Numbered from the stretch's first letter, positions 48,801 to 59,451 are shown. The stretch is DNA of 64,000 nt from Stenopsyche tienmushanensis (GCA_008973525.1 WACJ01000503.1:1178001-1242000), one strand, 5' to 3'. The notes: generated by a model not told the origin, from the letters alone. Numbers and translations are program-made.

Positions 48801-49985
48801 AAATATGATAATACTTTTAGTTTAATACCTTACATTAACGACATAAAAATATAACAAATTGGATTAATATTCCATTAAAAATATTTTTGCTTAAATTCTG
48901 AGTAATAAAATTTCAATTACTATATTGCTTTTAGACTTTCCATAAATTATTTTGATTATCATATATTTATAGAATATCATAGGATTAACTTTATAGATGA
49001 AAAATAATCTATATAAATGGATCATAAATATGATTTGACAAGACGTATTTATTGATTTTTAAAAGGTTTTTCACATTTAGATTAGCTTTTTTATGTAGCA
49101 TGGTTTTTAAATTAAATACCATAAATGTCTGAGATTTTCTTTTAGAAATCTAAATTATTTCAACGAAGTACTAACCTCAAGACTATTTTATTTAATACAA
49201 AACTAATTGTATACATTTCCTTGAATACCGTATGCTCTAAATAAAGCGTGTATCTGCAAATTTATAATGTTGACCTGTAAGACCTTTAACGACATCTTTT
49301 TAGGTCATCTATGGTAACCATTATTATTAAATTACAGTTCTCATTCTTAACATTTTGTCGTCTTGACAAAAGATCACCTTGTTAAAATATAATAGTTTTG
49401 TTTTTCAATGGGACTTCATTTTCTGCATTTTTCAAATTACGAGAAATATTACATTTCGCATAAAACTTTGTATTCTTGCATAAAATTTGTGTAAATGACA
49501 AACTGAATATTTTGAAATATCTCTTTTCTATTTACTATTTTACTTTGAAACGGCGTCCATTACGAAACTATTCGCTAAATTATTTCAAAATGAAACCATA
49601 TCTTACTGAGATATACGCGGTACTTGTACCTTAATAATATGCTCTATTAGTTAAATTTATTTTCATGAACTGACTGCTATTAAGTTACTGATGTCCATGC
49701 TAATTAGCAAATGTGTACATTTACCGTAACATCAATAGTATCACATCGTGGTCATAAGTAATCAACGATCTCTCCATAATCTATTCAAATATAATGATTA
49801 GAGACATACTATATAACTCATAAGTTTACCTCGTAATATAATTGATGAGATTTATTTACTACATTATTTTCGGGTCATTAAAGTCTACATAGAGATAAAA
49901 CCAAAACACAATATTTTTAAATGGATGATTAGGTATGATTGACCAGATTAGGTATGACCCTGATTTCCTGGTTTAGAAAAAGTAA
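45890..49985. other. No gene recognised
   Basis: Mostly AT-rich. A GC-richer islet at about 47390-47960 includes a donor-like TATAG|GTGAGT near 47634 without a convincing exon. Two plus-strand frames overlapping by 13 bases (48388-48657 and 48645-48854, 89 and 69 codons) are very AT-rich and unrecognised. Confidence 0.4.
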
Positions 49986-49989
49986 ATGC

Positions 49990-50260
49990 TGAGTGATTGA
50001 AATTGCAACAAAATATAATTATCATTTATATATATATAATGATAATTTCGCTACTCACTCATAGATTCTCTCTTCTCCTTCTTTTCCAAATAATTCTATA
50101 TTGTCTTTACCACGCGTTGAAGGCAACGGGAAACCACCACATGAAATCATTTCCCAAGTAAGATCTCCTATCGAGATCCCATATATCCGACATCGGATAT
50201 GACACATCAAGATTCATGCTTGATGGACGTCATAAGGACTTTAAAGAAAGAAGGTATGAT
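49990..50260 (+). repeat. RTE-like LINE 3' portion, copy 1
   Basis: GAAGGCAACGGGAAACCACC at about 50120 is the well-known conserved stretch near the end of RTE-type LINEs (encoding a short motif just before the stop), followed by TTTCCCAAG and a 3' tail ending GGACGTCATAAGGACTTTAA then AGAAAGAAGG. The first 100 bases, around an ATAATTATCAT/ATGATAAT stem, are shared with copy 2 at 52435-52540. Confidence 0.55.
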
Positions 50261-50269
50261 TATGAGACA

Positions 50270-51290
50270 ACATCTCAGTTTATTCGCTACAAAATACTAT
50301 ACTTTTGAAGACGAATGAAAAAAATATAAAGCAAATATAAATGTATGATCACATAAATATAGAATAGTAAAAAACTTGTAGAATTTTGCAAAGAAAAATT
50401 TAAAAAAAAAGAAGTCATATTAGAATGAAAATGAACTTCTCGAATAAGATAACACACAACTCAGAGGTTTAAATGAAAGAGCTTTTGATAGACAATAGTA
50501 TAATAGTATATGAACATCCATCCTAACTATCATCATTAGAATATATTTTTCAAGGTAAAATTTGCTTTTAAAAAAAGCCATTTAGAAATAATTATCCATA
50601 CACCAAATGCAAGAAGGAAGCATATAGAAAGAAAAGTTGATAAAAGATATATTTCTACGTGAAAATAAATTAAATCATTAATATCGTTGTTCAATGGCTA
50701 GAAACTTATTTTTTTTCTTTTTAAGGTTCCATTATCGATTGTAATTGATTATATTCTGCATGTGGCTAAAATTCGAATGGGATTTTTAATAGAAAATTTA
50801 GGATCACCAAGGATGAAAATTTAATGTTCTTAAGTTGCAGGGGTCCCCTTCATTTTAATTTTTTATTTGGCTATTTTATTAAGGCTTCTTTATTGCCTTA
50901 AATATATAGTTAGAGTTATTTGAATAGGCATTTTATGTATGGATAGTCCTACGAATGAGTATTGAAATTATTATTGTATTAAAACTATATTTTAACTAGT
51001 GTTGCAAATTTAGTTATTCACACTGTATTGACTGTGTCAATCGACACAGTATTTACTTTGTCAGATTCAAAAAAATCAAGGTAAGCTTGTATCGAGAAAA
51101 CCTACTCTGAAATACAAGCGCCACCAATGTTCTAAACTTATTGGTACGGCGAAATGTAATTCTTCGTTAAGTCCAGGATTTAATCCCCCTTTTCTAATAT
51201 TTGGTACAAACTTTTCAATATGAATTTATAATTTGATTGGGTTTTAAAAAATAAATGAAATAATTTGATATATATACAATAAATCATTTC
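50270..51290. other. No gene recognised
   Basis: AT-rich. ACTGTGTCAATCGACACAGT at about 51033-51052 is a perfect 8-base inverted repeat with a four-base loop. Confidence 0.45.
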
Positions 51291-51296
51291 TATATT

Positions 51297-51755
51297 ATGA
51301 ATATTTTCTGCTTTAAGCTTTCGATATATTGTGTTTTTCTACGAAGAGGGGTTCAAGTGAGCGATTTTACAAAGGTCGTTAAATTGAATATAAAGTTAGT
51401 GGAGTTGGTGGAAGCCTATGAAAGCAATAACACATATGAATGTAGTTTTAAATGTGTAGGGTCGGACTTCCGTATTGTGCAGAGATACGCGCCAAATCCG
51501 CTTAATGTGAAGATTTCATTAGCATTAACGAAACAACCTCGTTGTGCAAAAACAACGGGGGGAAACTTACAAAGTTGTTATCCGGAATTTTGCCACGTAC
51601 GTCTAAACGTTAAAACATTTATAATAAATGTTTCGGCGGTGACTTTTTTCCGTTGTTTGGGAAAGAGCCGAGAAAGTTTGCCTCTTTTTGCGGGAGAAGT
51701 ACGTGAGAAGCTGAAGGGAAAAAATGTTCGGAAAGAATACTGCGCTCATGTGTAA
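51297..51755 (+). CDS. Unrecognised 152-codon open frame
   Basis: An uninterrupted frame from ATG 51297 to a stop at 51753-51755, in DNA that is less AT-rich than its flanks over the last 350 bases. AATAAA lies at about 51766, just after the stop. The N-terminus (MNIFCFKLSIYCVFLRRG) is hydrophobic; the body has nine cysteines and a basic C-terminus (EVREKLKGKNVRKEYCAHV). No domain is recognised. Low stop density in a GC-richer islet may explain it. Confidence 0.22.
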   Translation: MNIFCFKLSIYCVFLRRGVQVSDFTKVVKLNIKLVELVEAYESNNTYECSFKCVGSDFRIVQRYAPNPLNVKISLALTKQPRCAKTTGGNLQSCYPEFCHVRLNVKTFIINVSAVTFFRCLGKSRESLPLFAGEVREKLKGKNVRKEYCAHV

Positions 51756-51769
51756 TCCTTTGAAAATAA

Positions 51770-52430
51770 AGGTGTTATCCCTTGTTGTTTTTACTCCCGG
51801 GAATTTGGACCAGAGACACCGCGTTTTAATATTAAACCTTTTTAATACGCCTTTTCAAAAAATGTGTTTTCTCTCCACAAAGAAATATGTTTATTTTTAA
51901 ATAAACTTAACGACATTTCTCGCTTTATTTTGGTACGTGTTCTCGTTATGCTTTTTGCTCTTGTATTATTGGGTGTATATTTTACTCGTCCAGTATTTTT
52001 TATACCTAAATAAATATTCAAATATTGTCTCAATGTTTAATAAGTTGTTCTACAATTCATATTTTTTTAAAAATACTTTTGGATCAATATTTTTTCTACG
52101 ACATCACTAGAACCTTGATCTCAACATTTTTATGTTTTATATTTTTTTTATAAAAAATACCAATAAACGTTTCGCAACAATAAGCACGCTTTGCTGCTTG
52201 AAATATCAGAAGTGGTGCAATTTTAACAAAGTTACAAACATGAACTGTGTAAATCTGGTTCAGTTGTTTTTATAAATAAATTTTATGTGTTCGATATTAT
52301 TATATGTGGTTAAACAGATTGGATTCTGTTTATTATAAAAGTTTAGATCAAATCGATCTATCGTCTTAATTCAGGTTTCACCAGAATTCCTGTATTTGAA
52401 ATATTAAATATTAAGGGAATTAATAATATC
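51770..52430. other. AT-rich stretch, no gene recognised
   Basis: Nothing recognised. Confidence 0.5.
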
Positions 52431-52434
52431 ACGT

Positions 52435-52540
52435 AGGTCATTGGAATTGCAACAATTAATAAAATTAGATAAAAAATATTGATAATTTTGCTACTTACCT
52501 ATAGAATCTTCCCTACCTAAAATTCCTATTCAATCTCATT
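52435..52540 (+). repeat. RTE-like repeat, copy 2
   Basis: ATTGGAATTGCAACAA at about 52440 and TTGATAATTTTGCTACTTAC then CTATAGAATCTTCC at about 52480-52510 match the start of the copy at 49990-50260 with many substitutions. The conserved GGAAACCACC part is absent, so only the upstream section is preserved. Confidence 0.5.
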
Positions 52541-52654
52541 TATTCGATAATGGACATGGTACTTAAGTAATCGAATTTTAATAACATTTATTTTTTTAAA
52601 TTTAAATCCATATATGCATATATTAACAATACGAGTATCATTCATGATTAAGTA

Positions 52655-52745
52655 GCTTCAGGTAGTCGCGTTTAAGCATGGTTAAGCAATTGGACTCAAT
52701 AATCTTGGGTTCGAACGTTACAGAAGTTATGGCTGGCGACCACAT
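52655..52745 (+). repeat. tRNA-derived SINE or tRNA pseudogene
   Basis: TGGTTAAGCAATTGGACTC at about 52679-52697 resembles a tRNA D-arm/A-box and GGTTCGAACGT at about 52708-52718 is a good B-box, with tRNA-like spacing of about 30 bases. No acceptor-stem pairing is seen, so this is not a functional tRNA. The split RNA polymerase III promoter suggests a SINE head, followed by unrelated sequence. Confidence 0.5.
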
Positions 52746-52749
52746 TTTT

Positions 52750-55170
52750 AAAAACATATATACGCCATATAAAAATGCCAAAATGTTTTTAGTATTTTTT
52801 TTCTAATTAAAAAAAATCTGAAAATACTTGAAAATACAATGATTTATTCATTACAATAATTTTTAGATTAATAAGTATAAAGCGATCGTCATTATTATGT
52901 ATTCATACAAACTTTTAGTAGCTTGTTAATTGATAGTTAATTTAAAAAATACATTATTTTTTGCTTAATAGGTTTTTGAGAATCCTCATGACAGTTATTA
53001 AAAATGAAATTTATATTTCTTAAAAGTGTATACAAAAGGAAATTTTTGCTAGACTGCAATGGAAAAAGTTTTGCCGGAAAGCTTTTAAAAGACCGACATG
53101 CATTTTCAGATAGCTAAAGCTCACTTCATTATATTTTGCATTTCTCATTTACTCCTACTTCAAATATAATATGCTGCCTAAATTTAAGAAAAATCTTATA
53201 TAATGCACGCCACTGAGTGCAGGTTAGTACTGAGGAAACTTTTATTTCCCCAACACCTTTATCCCATATATGGGCTAAGGAATAAGCTTATACTAATCCT
53301 AAGGATTTATTATGCTTGCAGATTTATTTTTTTATTATATTATAAATTTATATAAAAAAAATAATTTCATCGTATTTTGATTGATTTGAATCAAGATTAA
53401 ATGGATTATTTAAAATAAATATGTATAAAGTTCGTAAGGGGTGGTTTTTCTAGTCAAAATCTCTCGAGCAAATCAAGATGTAAGATATAAATCGGTTCCG
53501 GTTCAGAAACCTTGCGAATCTTGAACCGTGTAATTAAAGAAAGTCCGTTGTTTAATGCTTATTCTTGAACAGAATTTATTAGGCATTTTCTTCATAGTAC
53601 AAAGCGAGCTCAAAAGACAAAGTAAAATATTTTCGCTAACTTTCTCAATTTGAATATTCACTTCTAATAAATATTAATAAATTTGTTTACTGAGACAAAT
53701 GCTCCTTTAGTATTTATCGACTTATTATGTCGTGTTTTAACCATCGTAAGCTTAGCAGAGAAATTCTCAATCTATGGAGTAAATTGTGCGTAATGTCATA
53801 AATATTCATAAGTATTAATTAGCATACACAAAGGAAACATAGATATTTGTGTATTAATCTATGGATGATAAGGCGCATTTATTACTTCCAGTTTAGGTAA
53901 AAATGTGCAAAATTTACTGAAATCCTGCAAAATAACAGTCTTGATATAAAATGTATTTTCGCTTTCAAATATATTGTTTTATTTGAATGATTTTAAAAAA
54001 ACTATTAACTCGAAAATGATAATATATTCACAAATTGTGCATTAAAAAAACGATCTTAGATTTCCAATGTGCAATATATATCATATTAATACCTTAATCA
54101 AGAATCAGCTAAATATTCGCTCATAAATACGATTATAGGGATATCAGAAACTAATGTAAGTTTATTAACGTGAAAATATCTAGAGATCATAAAGCAGTGA
54201 TTAATTATGTGTACATAGAAATCTTATTAGCATCGAATTAAAATTAACATGTGTTATGTTCAACCCAACCAGAAAAGGATAAATTTATATAAAAGGTCCT
54301 AAAGGATAAGAATTAAGATTGGCATAAGGTGATCGAAAGACTTAATAGAAAGGACTTCAGCTTATTGAAAGGAGATTAATTTCACAACAGCTTCATTTAA
54401 AAATAGAATAGCGAACCTATTATTATACAACTTTATGAATTTTTGAATTTTCATATTTGAAGGATTACTTAAGATCTCAAATTTTGGGTCAGTCAAGCTA
54501 TCAAATAATTTCTCCAATTTAAGCATTTCCCAAGAATGGACGCATAACTTAAACATCATATCTTCAAGTACGTAGAAGACGAGATAGGCGACCATAATAA
54601 AAAAAAAATATTTACAAAGAAACCCATTCAAAGTAATCGGCAAAGATTCCACAGCCTGCTTCAATTCCAAATATCATTAAAAATTGTAGTATGACAATCT
54701 TCTGTCGAATTTTGTATATTCAGCTTTCTTATACTTAATCAGTATCTTCACATCCAAAATTCATTTCATAGCATTTATTGCCTTGTTTAGATGATTAACT
54801 AAATATTTATAGCAGTGCATAATACTGAATATTCACAATTTCAGCTTACTAGTTCTTTAATACAGATTCAATTAAATATTAATGTGATGTTCAGTCAGTT
54901 CAGGACAATATGCCAATTCTAGCGTTATTTTTAAATGCTTTTGAGCTTGAGTTATATTCTTCGTATCGTTTTATTCAATATTTGAAATGTTAGCTCAAAA
55001 TAAATTCATTGAATACATTCTCGTACATTTCTATAATATTTTCAGTAAAAGAATACAAGTCATTCCATATTGGCGTTAGCCGGAGAAAGAGATAAAAGCT
55101 TCGTCGAAGAACGTGATTCGTCTGTTAAAGGCATCTTGGAATTCTGATCTCGGAGCTCAGAGCCCGCAAA
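52750..55170. other. No gene recognised
   Basis: AT-rich. A minus-strand frame at 54362-54670 (102 codons, with one strongly hydrophobic stretch YFFFIMVAYLVFYVL) is unrecognised and not called. Confidence 0.4.
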
Positions 55171-55188
55171 TCGCTTCAGGTGCTTGGA

Positions 55189-55320
55189 AAAGTGGTGTAT
55201 CCCCAAAGGGGTAGATGTGCTCTGCTGATTTTCCGACCCCCGGTTGATTTCTCCGCGTTTCCCAGAAAATATCGTATGTCATAACACCTGATACCGACGA
55301 GTTTTGTTTCTGCACATAAA
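55189..55320 (-). other. Exon-like segment, possible terminal exon
   Basis: On the minus strand a good acceptor (TTTCATTTATGTGCAG) is followed by a frame open for about 44 codons, reading KQNSSVSGVMTYDIFWETRR, then NQPGVGKSAEHIYPFGDTP and LFQAPEAICGL, then a stop. It lies in a GC-richer islet at 55060-55350. No polyadenylation signal is close by and no homology is recognised. Confidence 0.22.
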
Positions 55321-55359
55321 TGAAACCCAAATGCCAGAAAAAATTACATAACGCACGAC

Positions 55360-56360
55360 CACGTACATATTAAATTGTATCTATGAGGATGAAGATGTGC
55401 CGACTGCGAAAACTTGGAATACTGAGAATATTTCCTCATTACAGAGTAGTTGGGACAAAGTTAAGTTGATTAATAGTTTTATCTTGCAACGAGCTGGTGC
55501 AGCTGCAATAGTATTTTCTTGCTGTCAGATGCTTCTTGTTGGTTCAGCTTCTATATATTTGTATTCAATGACCTCTTTACTTTAATTTCATCCGAATGAA
55601 GACAAAGTCTTGCAGAATATGATTTATATTAAATAATAAATCATTATTTTTCGCACAGTCGGCATATCTATTAGCATTTAAATATATGTTGAATCAATAA
55701 CGGATTTTATTGCAACGTATCAAGGGGAGTTTTTTTTACATTTTGATGATAATACCCGAAGAGCCGTAAAATATTTATGAACCAATTTTTTCATATCTCA
55801 TCGTTTTGATAGATATTTCTCCACAAAAAGATATAAAAACCCATTTTATTTGACTTGTCATAATATTTCAATATAAAGAGGGAGGATTTGCAGATCTTAG
55901 CTATTGCAATAATACATATTTTAAATGGAAGGAAGTACTTTAAAGTAAGTTAAATAGATTTAGAAAAATATTGAAATAAACAATACTTCATCTAATTGGT
56001 ATTATAAAAATATAAAACTTTTTTTTAAAAAAAATCATCTGTTCATATAATATAATATTTTAGAAGGTTTTGATTATAATTTTATAAATAATTTCAACAT
56101 TTTAAAAATGTGGTCACCAATGATTTTATCGTCAACTTTCATTAAATTTTAATTTGATTCAAAATATCTACATTGTGAATCATTCAAAAAACACAAAAAC
56201 AATATTTATATCAATCTAGATATTGACATTTATCAATTAGCATCTATATGATTAGCTCTGCATCACTATTATATATAAGGTCTTCAAGAAATCAATTGTA
56301 GGATTATAATATCTTCAATACATACTAAAAGATAACGGACACGATCATTCACGCACAATC
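55360..56360. other. No gene recognised
   Basis: AT-rich; a 62-codon plus-strand frame at 55397-55585 is unrecognised. Confidence 0.45.
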
Positions 56361-56364
56361 TAAT

Positions 56365-56530
56365 AATCTTATATATATACAAAATAATGTTTGTTTGTTC
56401 GTATTTTATGCGCTGCCATGTCGTTCATCCGATTGAAATAAAACTTTGGAAAGTTGTTGTGTGCACTTTCATGGATGCTATAAAATGAATATGAGCATTG
56501 TTTGTGTACGCAATTTGTTATGAAAGACAT
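56365..56530 (+). repeat. Possible Helitron-like 5' fragment
   Basis: The sequence TCTTATATATATACAAAATA, then ATGTTTGTTTGTTCG and CATCCGATTGAAATAAAACT, is of a kind often found at the 5' side of insect rolling-circle repeats. Recognition is from memory of the pattern; no Rep/helicase coding sequence and no 3' hairpin-CTRR end were found. Confidence 0.3.
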
Positions 56531-56539
56531 TTAGCGAAT

Positions 56540-56888
56540 GCATCATGTTGGCGCATGTTGATCTGGCTAAATGAAGCTTGAGCCACGGGACGGAGAGACA
56601 AAGACGTGATTAACTACTGCTCACGAGACAGAAGGAGACAGCCGTTGTTCGAGGCGAGAGCGAGTGTACGCATGCTTTTGGATCCTAGCCATTTGGCCCG
56701 CGCTACACTTGGCCTGAAGCAATAAACCGCGTACTGCGTTTCTTTTCAAATAAGTGCGTGTGGTATTGCAACGCCGCTGCTCGGCATTACCGGGGCCTAT
56801 CGGACAGTTTCAATGGACAAGCACCTGCAAATTTCGATGGAAAAACGGCCGAGTAATCAAAGTTGACAACCAAGTTCTCGATCTAAAG
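56540..56888 (+). other. GC-rich segment, left half of a sequence interrupted by the hAT element
   Basis: This stretch is much richer in GC than its surroundings. It contains AATAAA at about 56722. A frame from 56754 runs to the hAT insertion point (... VIKVDNQVLDLK) and continues in the same frame on the far side (59452 on) to a stop, if the element and one target copy are disregarded. The product is unrecognised; a retroelement or a host-gene fragment are both possible. Confidence 0.4.
56881..56888 (+). repeat. 8-bp target-site duplication, left copy
   Basis: ATCTAAAG here and at 59444-59451 flank the hAT element exactly. Eight-base duplications are diagnostic of hAT insertion. Confidence 0.95.
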
Positions 56889-57168
56889 CAGTGCTCCGCA
56901 ACGTTTTCTCACCTACGGCACACCAAAGCTCTTCTTTAAATTTCGCGGCACACCAAAAGACAAAAATAATAGATATTTATTTATTTATTTTTAAACAGCT
57001 CTCACTATAGTACATAAAAAAACTCTAAAAGGGCCTAAATATTTTATACAATTTTACAATAAATTAATTTTTTAATTTCCAATAAACAAATACATAAAAA
57101 CTATACTATATTTACTTTTGTGCAAACTTAATAATTATTATAAAATAATGACCAATTAAAAAAAAATT

Positions 57169-58150
57169 GATTTGCATCAAAAGCCCAAAACACTTCTCAC
57201 GACTTACTAGTTATGGAAACGGCTAAAATATTGAGAACTTAGACTGCAAAAGATTATTTAAAACTCTTTTTGCAATTAAACAAATATATAAAACAAAAAA
57301 CATGTATTATTTGTAAAAGTTTAAAGAATATTTCTTTTTTTTTTTTTGATAATTTTGGTATTTTTTCTATAATTTTTAAGGAACGGGTTGGCAAGCTTGC
57401 TTATATATGAATAATATTAATTTTCCTTCCACACTTCTATTACGTACGTTAGAAATAAAGACAAAAGTATACGTGTTCAATTTCATTTTAAAAGAAAATT
57501 GATTTGCATCAAAAGCCCAAGATACTTCTCACGACTTACTAGTTATGGAAACGGCAAAAATATTGAGAACTTAGACTGCAAAAGATTATTTAAAACTCTT
57601 TTTGCAATTAAACAAATATATAAAACAAAAAACATGTATTATTTGTAAAAGTTTAAAGAATATTTCTTTTTTTTTTTTTTGATAATTTTGGTATTTTTTC
57701 TATAATTTTTAAGGAACGGGTTGGCAAGCTTGCTTATATATGAATAATATTAATTTTCCTTCCACACTTCTATTACGTACGTTAGAAATAAAGACAAAAG
57801 TATACGTGTTCAATTTCATTTTAAAAGAAAATTGATTTGCATCAAAAGCCCAAGATACTTCTCACGACTTACTAGTTATGGAAACGGCAAAAATATTGAG
57901 AACTTAGACTGCAAAAGTTTATTTAAAACTTTTTTTGCAATTAAACAAATATATAAAACAAAAAACATGTATTATTTGTAAAAGTTTAAAGAATATTTCT
58001 TTTTTTTTGATAATTTTGGTATTTTTTCTTTAATTTTTGAGGAATAGGTTGGCAAGCTTTCTTACATATGAAGAATATTAATTTTCCTTTCACATTTCCA
58101 TTACGGACGTTAGAAATAAAGACAAAAGTATACATGTTCAATTTTATTTT
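57169..58150. repeat. Three tandem ~333-bp units inside the hAT element
   Basis: Units begin with GATTTGCATCAAAAGCCCA at 57169, 57501 and 57834, giving periods of 332 and 333 bases; the third ends near 58150. Units 1 and 2 are almost identical (one or two changes such as AAAACACTT/AAGATACTT and a poly-T length difference), while unit 3 diverges more, especially in its last third. This gradient points to recent duplication of an older unit. Confidence 0.93.
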
Positions 58151-58234
58151 AATGTGATACTTGCGCTTTTTTCGATTCAAATTTTTCAGCCAAATTTCTA
58201 ATCAGTGTTCCTAAAATATCGTTTGACATGTCGT

Positions 58235-58822
58235 AAATAAGTTTTAACAATATCGGCAGACAACAAAACTTTATTTACTTCCTTAACATCATTGGGCTCA
58301 AGCATAACTCGAACAACTTCTTTGCATACTGGTTTAACCTTTTAACTGCCAATGACTCATCAGCACGTACAAGTTCGACGCGCCAGTGCGTCGTTGGCAG
58401 TTAGAAGGTTAATAAGTGTTTCGCCGATAATATGTGGTTTTTTCTGACGTGCAGTTAATTTTGCAACATGGTAGCTAGCTTCTAAGGCCTTTTCAGAAAC
58501 CGTAAAGGCCGAATTCATAAATTATTTCTGTTTTTAATTTTGTTCTAAACGCCTTTGAAAATATTGTTTATCCCTTTTGACGCAACTAGGATGGTTTGAA
58601 TTTAGATGGTGATTTAATTTATTGGGTGCCATTGCTTCGTTTGATAGCTGTTTACTGCAAATGATGCATTGTGGCTTTGGAGCTGTTTCATCACGAGAAT
58701 CCATATTGAATGTAGTCTTCGTTGTGCTTCATTTTCACAGTCTTCTTTGTCATTTTTGCAATGCTTGTGCTGGGTTCTTCTGTATGTAAAGACGAATCTT
58801 TCCCACGTAAAATTGTATCCAT
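58235..58822 (-). pseudogene. hAT transposase, N-terminal part, broken
   Basis: Reading on the minus strand from ATG at 58822: MDTILRGKDSSLHTEE, then KHNEDYIQYGF, a one-base frameshift, PQCIICSKQLSNEAMAPNKL with the HHLNSNHPS half of a C2H2-type BED finger, QYFQRRLEQ, a stop, AFTVSEKALEASYHVAKL, KKPHIIGETLI and, beyond a 71-bp insertion, KPVCKEVVRVMLEPNDVKEV. This is the N-terminal architecture of the ZBED5/FAM200-like hAT transposases. At least one frameshift, two stops and the insertion disable it, and everything C-terminal of about residue 190 is absent. Confidence 0.88.
58338..58408. mobile_element. 71-bp TTAA-flanked MITE, piggyBac-like
   Basis: The insert has inverted ends CCTTTTAACTGCCAATGA / CCTTCTAACTGCCAACGA and is flanked by TTAA at 58334-58337 and 58409-58412. 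It sits between GETLI and KPVCKEVV of the surrounding transposase; disregarding the insert and one TTAA leaves that family motif continuous, which proves it is an insertion. Confidence 0.9.
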
Positions 58823-58904
58823 TGTAACGTGGGCGAGAGCCCTCAGCTGATTACCGAGGCCCAGTTATCTTCGTCATGATTCTGTCGACCAGTCCCAGTT
58901 ATCT

Positions 58905-59275
58905 TATTATCGATTGTGTCAAAACCCAGGGACTTTTTGTTTTTTAGTTTTCTAATGATTTTTGTTATTTCCAAAGGAATTACCAATTTAATTTTGTGCA
59001 TATCATTATTTGAGCTTTCACGGAAATCCCTAATCTACTTTGTTAACAGCTTTCTTTGTTTTGCTGTCGCTCATATTTTCGAAAATCTTGTGATTTAGGC
59101 ACCAGGTTTCTGTAAGCATGTTTGTCTTTTCTAAATCGGTTTCGTCTATCTTATCGTTTCTATCCAAAATAGGAATTCCCGTGGATTTTTTTTTGTGTGA
59201 TTTGACGGTTTTCCAAAGTGATCCAATTTGAATTCTATTGATTCTGTCAGCACGATGACAGATGAATCCCGGAAT
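58905..59275 (-). pseudogene. Jockey-like LINE reverse-transcriptase fragment nested in the hAT element
   Basis: Minus-strand peptides in order: SLWKTVKSHKKKSTGIPIL, DETDLEKTNMLTETW, LNHKIFENMSDSK, and VIPLEITKIIRKLKNKKSLG then FDTIDNKITG. The last is the 'V...EI...I..LK.KK.PG.D.I.N..' start of the reverse-transcriptase domain in jockey-clade LINEs. It is cut off before the catalytic YADD region and has frameshifts and stops. It lies upstream of the hAT transposase start, within the element's 5' region. Confidence 0.75.
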
Positions 59276-59443
59276 AGAAATATTAATATCTGGTTTTAGG
59301 TGTCTGGTGACATAAATAGATGACAGACGCTGGAGAACTATTGAAAAATATTTTAGTTATAATATTGTCTTATTTGACGGCGGCACACCTGTATCGGCTC
59401 ACGGCACACCAGTGTGCCGCGGCACACCGGTTGCGGAGCACTG

Positions 59444-59451
59444 ATCTAAAG
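59444..59451 (+). repeat. 8-bp target-site duplication, right copy
   Basis: ATCTAAAG, identical to 56881-56888. Confidence 0.95.

Larger units (their letters stand above)
56889..59443 (-). mobile_element. hAT transposon with nested insertions (2555 bp)
   Basis: The ends are perfect 14-base inverted repeats, CAGTGCTCCGCAAC, with the hAT-typical CAG start, and an 8-bp duplication ATCTAAAG flanks them. Subterminal CGGCACACC motifs repeat at both ends. The minus strand encodes only the N-terminal part of a ZBED/BED-finger transposase (58235-58822); the catalytic RNase-H core and dimerisation region are missing, and a three-copy tandem array occupies that side. A TTAA-flanked MITE and a LINE fragment are nested inside. 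Perfect terminal repeats and target duplication suggest a fairly recent insertion, while the coding part is already broken, so it probably moved with transposase from elsewhere. Confidence 0.93.

Noticed and set aside
48388..48854. Two overlapping plus-strand frames that could be one frameshifted gene
   Set aside because: Very AT-rich and rich in Lys/Asn/Ile/Phe, as chance translations are; no motif bridges the two frames.
52655..52745. Functional tRNA gene
   Set aside because: A- and B-box-like sequences are present but no acceptor stem pairs and the anticodon arm is poor; a SINE head or pseudogene is more likely.
54362..54670. 102-codon minus-strand frame with a hydrophobic segment
   Set aside because: One hydrophobic stretch in AT-rich DNA is expected by chance (Phe/Leu/Ile codons); no family match.
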